DNA of 18,634 bases from Acutalibacter sp. (GTDB taxonomy: Bacteria > Bacillota > Clostridia > Oscillospirales > Acutalibacteraceae): NCBI GenBank assembly GCA_022801475.1, contig JAAWSH010000004.1:1-18634 (forward strand), in the 5' to 3' direction. Within the stretch, counting starts at the first letter, position 1. Every line of letters begins with the position of its first letter. The position numbers and the translations under genes were made by a program. Positions 15,353 through 18,634 of this stretch are shown here, in pieces. A model generated the notes under the pieces. That model worked only from the letters and a program-made list of their open reading frames with translations. It was not told the origin of the DNA and did not search any database.

Positions 15353-15940
15353 ATGGACAAAGATTTTTTACTGAAGGTCTATGGCGGTTTATATGACTCT
15401 GAAGCTGGGCCATGGAATCTTTCAGCAGAGCAGAAGTATCTGGAGTACCGAATCACTGCCTTTTTTGAGGAGAACTTTTTAGTAGAAGAAGGTGCGGAGC
15501 TCTGCAATGTGGGCATTGGCGCGGGCTATTGGGATCGATATCTCAGTTATCAGCTGAAGGGCGGCAAATTGACCAGTATCGACATCAATGAAGAAATATG
15601 CCGCGCCTTGGAGGCCTGCCTGAAAAATGAGGGCAACCCAAACCCTGTAACAGTCATCCATAAAGATGTGATGGACTGTAGGGAGATGGAGGGGCATTTT
15701 GATATTGTAACCATGGTGGGCTCAACCCGAATGGAGAGCGGAGTGTTCCAGCCCATTCTGGAACAACTACTCCGTTTTTTAAAGCTAGGCGGCAGCTTGT
15801 ATTACCAGTCGCTGGATCCGGAAGAGGATCGCGAAGCGGTGGAGGCTTTGTGCATAGAACGAGGCTTCCAAGTGGAGCGGTACCTGCTGGATGAAGCATA
15901 TGGACGAAAAGCCCAGTACTGGAAGATTGCCAGAGTGTGA
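15353..15940 (+). CDS. Class I SAM-dependent methyltransferase
   Basis: A 195-residue Rossmann-fold methyltransferase. Motif I is CNVGIGAGYWDRYL (51-64), followed by the acidic end of strand 2 in LTSIDINEE (73-81, Asp77 likely binding the SAM ribose), VIHKDVMDC (101-109) and FDIVTMVGST (116-125). LLRFLKLGGSLYYQSLDP (139-156) is the usual post-motif III region. The substrate is unknown. ATG 15353 has AAAGGAAG (15339-15346) at good spacing; the same frame is open upstream (an ATG at 15329 and earlier), but those residues lack a binding site. It sits between two hairpins, suggesting its own transcription unit, though no promoter was identified. Confidence 0.87.
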   Translation: MDKDFLLKVYGGLYDSEAGPWNLSAEQKYLEYRITAFFEENFLVEEGAELCNVGIGAGYWDRYLSYQLKGGKLTSIDINEEICRALEACLKNEGNPNPVTVIHKDVMDCREMEGHFDIVTMVGSTRMESGVFQPILEQLLRFLKLGGSLYYQSLDPEEDREAVEALCIERGFQVERYLLDEAYGRKAQYWKIARV

Positions 15941-15964
15941 AACCAGAAAACGTGAGAGGGAGCG

Positions 15965-16000
15965 GAAGCGGCGCCAAGCCTGTGTGCTGGGCCGCTTCTT
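15965..16000 (+). terminator. Possible weak terminator after the methyltransferase gene
   Basis: GAAGCGGC (15965-15972) and GCCGCTTC (15991-15998) form a perfect 8-bp stem with an 18-base loop, followed by TTCATT. The T tract is short and the next ribosome binding site comes about 12 bases later, so attenuation or mRNA stability is also possible. Confidence 0.4.
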
Positions 16001-16023
16001 CATTACCGTAAGGAGGAAGGAAT

Positions 16024-16299
16024 ATGCCGCAGCTGACCGAAATGAAAAATATTGGGGCCGAGATGGCCCGCAAGCTGGAAGCTATTGGAATTGATTGGCC
16101 TGAGAAATTGTTAGAAATAGGGGCAAAGGGGGCATTCCGGCGGCTAAAAGAGGCTTTTCCCAATGTCTGCCTAGTGCACCTGTACTCTTTGGAGGGCGCG
16201 GTGACAAACATGGAGTTTAACGCCCTTTCAGAGGAAAAGAGGAGGGAGCTGAAAGCGTTTAGCGATTCACTAAAGGAAGGGGAACGGTTATGCCGTTGA
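16024..16299 (+). CDS. TfoX C-terminal-domain protein (small helix-hairpin-helix protein)
   Basis: A 91-residue protein matching the C-terminal domain of the TfoX/Sxy competence regulators: LTEMKNIGAEMARKLEAIGI (4-23) forms a helix-hairpin-helix-like start, then LLEIGAKGAFRRLKE (29-43) and PNVCLVHLYSLEGAV (46-60). Stand-alone TfoX_C proteins of this size are common in Firmicutes and have no established function; the N-terminal TfoX domain is absent. ATG 16024 follows a strong AAGGAGGAAGG (16010-16020). Its last 10 bases overlap the start of the next gene, so the two are probably translationally coupled. Confidence 0.85.
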   Translation: MPQLTEMKNIGAEMARKLEAIGIDWPEKLLEIGAKGAFRRLKEAFPNVCLVHLYSLEGAVTNMEFNALSEEKRRELKAFSDSLKEGERLCR

Positions 16300-17333
16300 A
16301 AAATATCCAGCAGCCAGAGGTCATTTTGCTGACAGAGACCTTGCGTCTCAAGCGTTACAATGGCCATTATGAGCTGGCCCTGGCCGGTTATCAGGATCCT
16401 TATGTGTACCAGAACTCGGAGGGGATTTTTGACCAAACCAAAATCCCAGACCTGAATTATGTAAAGGGCATGTGTGAGTACCTAGACAAAAACGGAGAAC
16501 TCTACTTTATAGAGGTGTTAGAGGACGAGCGGTACACCGCTGTGGGAGATGTGACAATAAAGGAGGAAAATCCGCCTGTTGCCATTTGGTATGAGAAATA
16601 CCGGGGTAAAGGTCTGGGGAGACTCGTGATGGGGGCAGTCATTAACCGTATGCGGGCCTTGGGCTATAAGAAAATACGGAATTCCACGATATATAAGTGG
16701 AATGAGGCCTCTTTTCGGCTGCACCGGAAGCTGGGCTTTCAAGTGGTTCGGGAGACAGAGCAGGAGTATTATCTGGATTTGGAGCTAATGCAGGAGGAAA
16801 ATGCGATGGAAGAAATCAGGCTGAACACCAGCGAACTGAAAGAAAAGGCGGGCCAGCTGCGGGCAGGCCAGCGGGTGCTGCTTAGCGGCACGGCTTATAC
16901 CAGCCGGGATGCCGCCCACAAGCGCATTACCGAGATTCTGGACAAGGGCGAGGAGCCGCCCTATCCTTTGGAGGGCGCGGCCATTTACTATGCCGGACCT
17001 ACCCCAGCGCCAGAGGGTCTGGCCATTGGCTCCTGCGGACCCACCACCAGCACCCGAATGGACCCCTATACCCCCCGATTTATTGATCTGGGCCTAAAAT
17101 GCATGATTGGCAAGGGAAAGCGTAGCCAAGAGGTGGTAGAGGCCATGCGGCGCAATGGTGCGGTATACCTGTGTGCCATCGGCGGGGCAGGGGCTTTGGC
17201 GGCAAAATGTATTGTGGGCTGTGAAGTCATTGCTTTTGAAGACCTGGGATGTGAGTCGGTGAAGCGTCTGGAGCTGCGGGACTTTCCACTGATTGTAGGA
17301 ATCGATAGCTTGGGCGGGAGCATATTAGTCTAA
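16290..17333 (+). CDS. GNAT acetyltransferase fused in frame to a class I fumarase beta-subunit domain
   Basis: One open frame of 347 residues encodes two normally separate proteins. Residues 1-about 168 are a GNAT acetyltransferase: IWYEKYRGKGLGRLVMGAVI (98-117) is the acetyl-CoA loop and WNEASFRLHRKLGFQ (136-150) the following helix. From Met173 (ATG 16806) the sequence is a complete Fumerase_C domain, the beta subunit of class I fumarase or tartrate dehydratase (FumB/TtdB): GTAYTSRDAAHKR, YYAGPTPAP, GPTTSTRMD, MIGKGKR and AIGGAGAL. The joint holds AGGAGG (16792-16797) eight bases before ATG 16806, so the beta subunit may also be made alone. The 4Fe-4S-binding alpha subunit is not encoded in the window, so activity would need an alpha encoded elsewhere. 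The start overlaps the TfoX gene by 10 bases. Confidence 0.85.
   Translation: MPLKNIQQPEVILLTETLRLKRYNGHYELALAGYQDPYVYQNSEGIFDQTKIPDLNYVKGMCEYLDKNGELYFIEVLEDERYTAVGDVTIKEENPPVAIWYEKYRGKGLGRLVMGAVINRMRALGYKKIRNSTIYKWNEASFRLHRKLGFQVVRETEQEYYLDLELMQEENAMEEIRLNTSELKEKAGQLRAGQRVLLSGTAYTSRDAAHKRITEILDKGEEPPYPLEGAAIYYAGPTPAPEGLAIGSCGPTTSTRMDPYTPRFIDLGLKCMIGKGKRSQEVVEAMRRNGAVYLCAIGGAGALAAKCIVGCEVIAFEDLGCESVKRLELRDFPLIVGIDSLGGSILV
16792..16808 (+). promoter_or_regulatory. Internal ribosome binding site and start for a free fumarase beta subunit
   Basis: AGGAGG (16792-16797), an eight-base spacer, and ATG (16806-16808) lie in frame inside the fused ORF exactly where the Fumerase_C homology begins. Initiation here would give a 175-residue protein of normal beta-subunit size. 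This suggests two once-separate genes whose intervening stop codon was lost. Confidence 0.6.
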
Positions 17334-17379
17334 AAGCGCGGGAGTGCCACAATGTTATTGAGAAGTGATTTTTACTTAA

Positions 17380-17728
17380 TCGGGGCCTTATAATTTAATT
17401 CTCTTCCGTACCATTCATGTGGGTTTGAAATCGGATTTTACGCCCACTGCCCTGGTGCAAATTGGCGGGAATATCCTTCTGGCCGTTCCCTACGGAATCC
17501 TTTTGGGATGGAAGGTAGAGAGAAACGCTCTGCGGATCTTGTTGCCTTTTTTGTTTCCCCCTGGTGACTGAGTCCCTTCAGCTTTTGACCGGCTTTTTGA
17601 TTGGCCAATCTTATCGGTCTTTTGATGTGGATGACTTTATACTGAACGGACTGGCCGCCTACTTTGGCATTGGGCTTAGTAAAGTCTTTCTTGAGAAAAT
17701 ATTGAAAAGAGGCAAAAGGAGGGAATGA
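17380..17728 (+). pseudogene. VanZ-family membrane protein, frameshifted and 5'-truncated
   Basis: The frame from 17380 reads NLILFRTI, then ALVQIGGNILLAVPYGILL, typical of VanZ (NLIPFxTI and the NxLLxxPxGxLL helix). It runs to a five-C run at 17557-17561, after which it hits a stop at 17569-17571. Dropping one C restores the family sequence LVTESLQLLTGFLIGQSYRS, then FDVDDFILNGLAAYFG, ending at TGA 17726-17728. A stop codon just upstream (17377-17379) and the lack of a first membrane helix or start show that the 5' part is also missing. VanZ proteins are small membrane proteins linked to glycopeptide (teicoplanin) resistance in vanA clusters, but most genomic homologues have unknown roles. 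The C-run error could be a sequencing artefact; the missing 5' end could not. Confidence 0.8.
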
Positions 17729-17729
17729 T

Positions 17730-18634
17730 GTGTTTGACGGACTGATGCGCCTGCTAGTGAGGAACTATGGCAGCCCTGACCCCGCTGTGCGAGAAAAGAG
17801 CGGCCAGGTGGCTGGGGGAGTGGGTATTGCCACAAACTTGCTGCTGTTCGCCATCAAGCTGGCCGCAGGGCTCCTCTCTCACAGCGTAGCCATTATGGCG
17901 GACGCTATCAATAATTTAACGGACTCGGGCTCATCCATTATTATGTTAGTGGGCTTCAAGTTGGCCGGAAAACCTGCCGACCAGGAGCATCCCTTTGGTC
18001 ATGCCCGTATCGAATATCTCTGTGGAGTGATCGTGTCCTTTATTGTGCTGTTCTTGGGCCTGGAGCTGGGCAAGAGCTCGGTGGAGAAAATTTTTTCGCC
18101 AGAAACAGCGGCCTTTGGTCCTCTGACTTTAAGCATTTTGGTGGTTTCTGTAGCAATGAAGTTATGGCAGTGTTTCTTTTACTGCAGCGTAGGGAAAAAG
18201 ATTGGCAGCCAAGCCCTGGTGGCTACTGCCAGTGATAGCCGGAACGATGTGGTTGCCACTCTTGTGGTGCTTTTGGGCGCAGTGGTTACGGCAGCCAGCG
18301 GCTGGCACCTGGATGGCTGGTTGGGCCTGGCGGTGGCTGCGTTCATAGTGGTATCTGGGGTCAAGTTGGTGATAGAGACCGCCAACCCTCTTTTGGGTGC
18401 GGCCCCGGACCAGGAGCTGGTGGGCCGGGTGTATGAAAAGATCCGCTCCTACCCAGGGGTTATCGGCATCCACGACTTGACGGTCCACAGCTATGGAGAA
18501 GGCCGCTGCTTTGCCAGCGTCCACTGTGAGGTGCCGGCAGAGGAGGACATCCTGGTCAGCCACGACCTAATCGACAATATTGAACGGGACTTTCTTAAGG
18601 ACGAGGGAATCCATCTGGTCATCCATCTGGACCC
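17730..18634 (+). CDS. Cation diffusion facilitator (CDF) family transporter, 3' end cut by window
   Basis: About 301 codons are open to the window edge. This is a CDF metal/proton antiporter: several membrane helices, motif ADAINNLTDSGSSI (57-70) with Asp58 and Asp65 in helix 2, HPFGHARIEYL (87-97) after it, and ASDSRNDVVAT in helix 5 carrying the second half of the transport site. A cytoplasmic C-terminal ferredoxin-like domain then begins (PGVIGIHDLTVHSYG onward). The metal (Zn, Fe, Mn, Co) cannot be assigned. The start is GTG 17730: AGGAGG (17717-17722) is seven bases upstream, and the next in-frame ATG, codon 6, has no binding site. It begins one base after the VanZ pseudogene's stop, so the two were once coupled. 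Confidence 0.92.
   Translation, partial: MFDGLMRLLVRNYGSPDPAVREKSGQVAGGVGIATNLLLFAIKLAAGLLSHSVAIMADAINNLTDSGSSIIMLVGFKLAGKPADQEHPFGHARIEYLCGVIVSFIVLFLGLELGKSSVEKIFSPETAAFGPLTLSILVVSVAMKLWQCFFYCSVGKKIGSQALVATASDSRNDVVATLVVLLGAVVTAASGWHLDGWLGLAVAAFIVVSGVKLVIETANPLLGAAPDQELVGRVYEKIRSYPGVIGIHDLTVHSYGEGRCFASVHCEVPAEEDILVSHDLIDNIERDFLKDEGIHLVIHLD

Noticed and set aside
15654..16436. Minus-strand open frame of 260 codons opposite the methyltransferase, TfoX and acetyltransferase genes
   Set aside because: It is antisense to three genes with clear family motifs, with low-complexity composition and no recognisable domain.
17352..17393. Short frame MLLRSDFYLIGAL as the start of the VanZ gene
   Set aside because: It is in a different frame from the VanZ homology and ends at a TAA before it; no VanZ-like first helix is recognisable.
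1..18634. tRNA, rRNA, CRISPR array, phage, toxin-antitoxin or defence locus
   Set aside because: I looked for these on both strands and saw no cloverleaf, evenly spaced repeats with spacers, integrase, or paired small genes of that type.

Overview
The window is most consistent with a Bacillota genome of the class Clostridia, Oscillospiraceae/Ruminococcaceae-like, with medium GC. The evidence is AGGAGG-type ribosome binding sites, a division and cell wall (dcw) cluster in Firmicutes order, a class B penicillin-binding protein with PASTA domains (SpoVD/PBP2B type), a DivIB-type FtsQ, and an upstream coiled-coil 'ATPase-like' protein typical of Clostridia. The genus cannot be named from the sequence. 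All complete genes are on the + strand.

Region 1 (1-365) holds the tail of the coiled-coil protein gene and a strong intrinsic terminator. Region 2 (about 435-14759) is the dcw cluster: mraZ, rsmH, ftsL, spoVD/ftsI-type PBP, mraY, ftsW, murG, a GNAT-DUF3795 fusion gene, murA, ftsQ/divIB and ftsZ. It begins with a good sigma-A-like promoter followed by four direct repeats at exact 10-base spacing, which look like the MraZ operator. The genes supply the precursor steps (MurA, MraY, MurG), the septal polymerase and transpeptidase pair (FtsW, PBP), their divisome scaffold (FtsL, FtsQ) and the Z ring (FtsZ). The cluster is incomplete compared with classical ones: murC, murD, murE, murF, murB and ftsA are not here. 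It is also interrupted by long gaps. The rsmH and ftsZ leaders are rich in hairpins. The ftsW-murG gap carries two MITE-like elements with terminal inverted repeats.

Region 3 (14786-17333) is a run of small accessory genes: a VOC-fold protein, a SAM methyltransferase, a TfoX C-terminal-domain protein, and an acetyltransferase reading in frame into a fumarase beta-subunit domain. An intact ribosome binding site and ATG lie at that fusion joint. Region 4 (17380-18634) has a frameshifted, 5'-truncated VanZ-family pseudogene followed by a CDF cation transporter gene that runs off the window.

I see no phage, CRISPR, toxin-antitoxin or defence locus and no tRNA or rRNA. The most unusual items are the GNAT-fumarase beta fusion, the two inverted-repeat elements, the structured leaders before rsmH and ftsZ, and the FtsZ tail together with the missing ftsA. 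None amounts to a clearly new multigene system.
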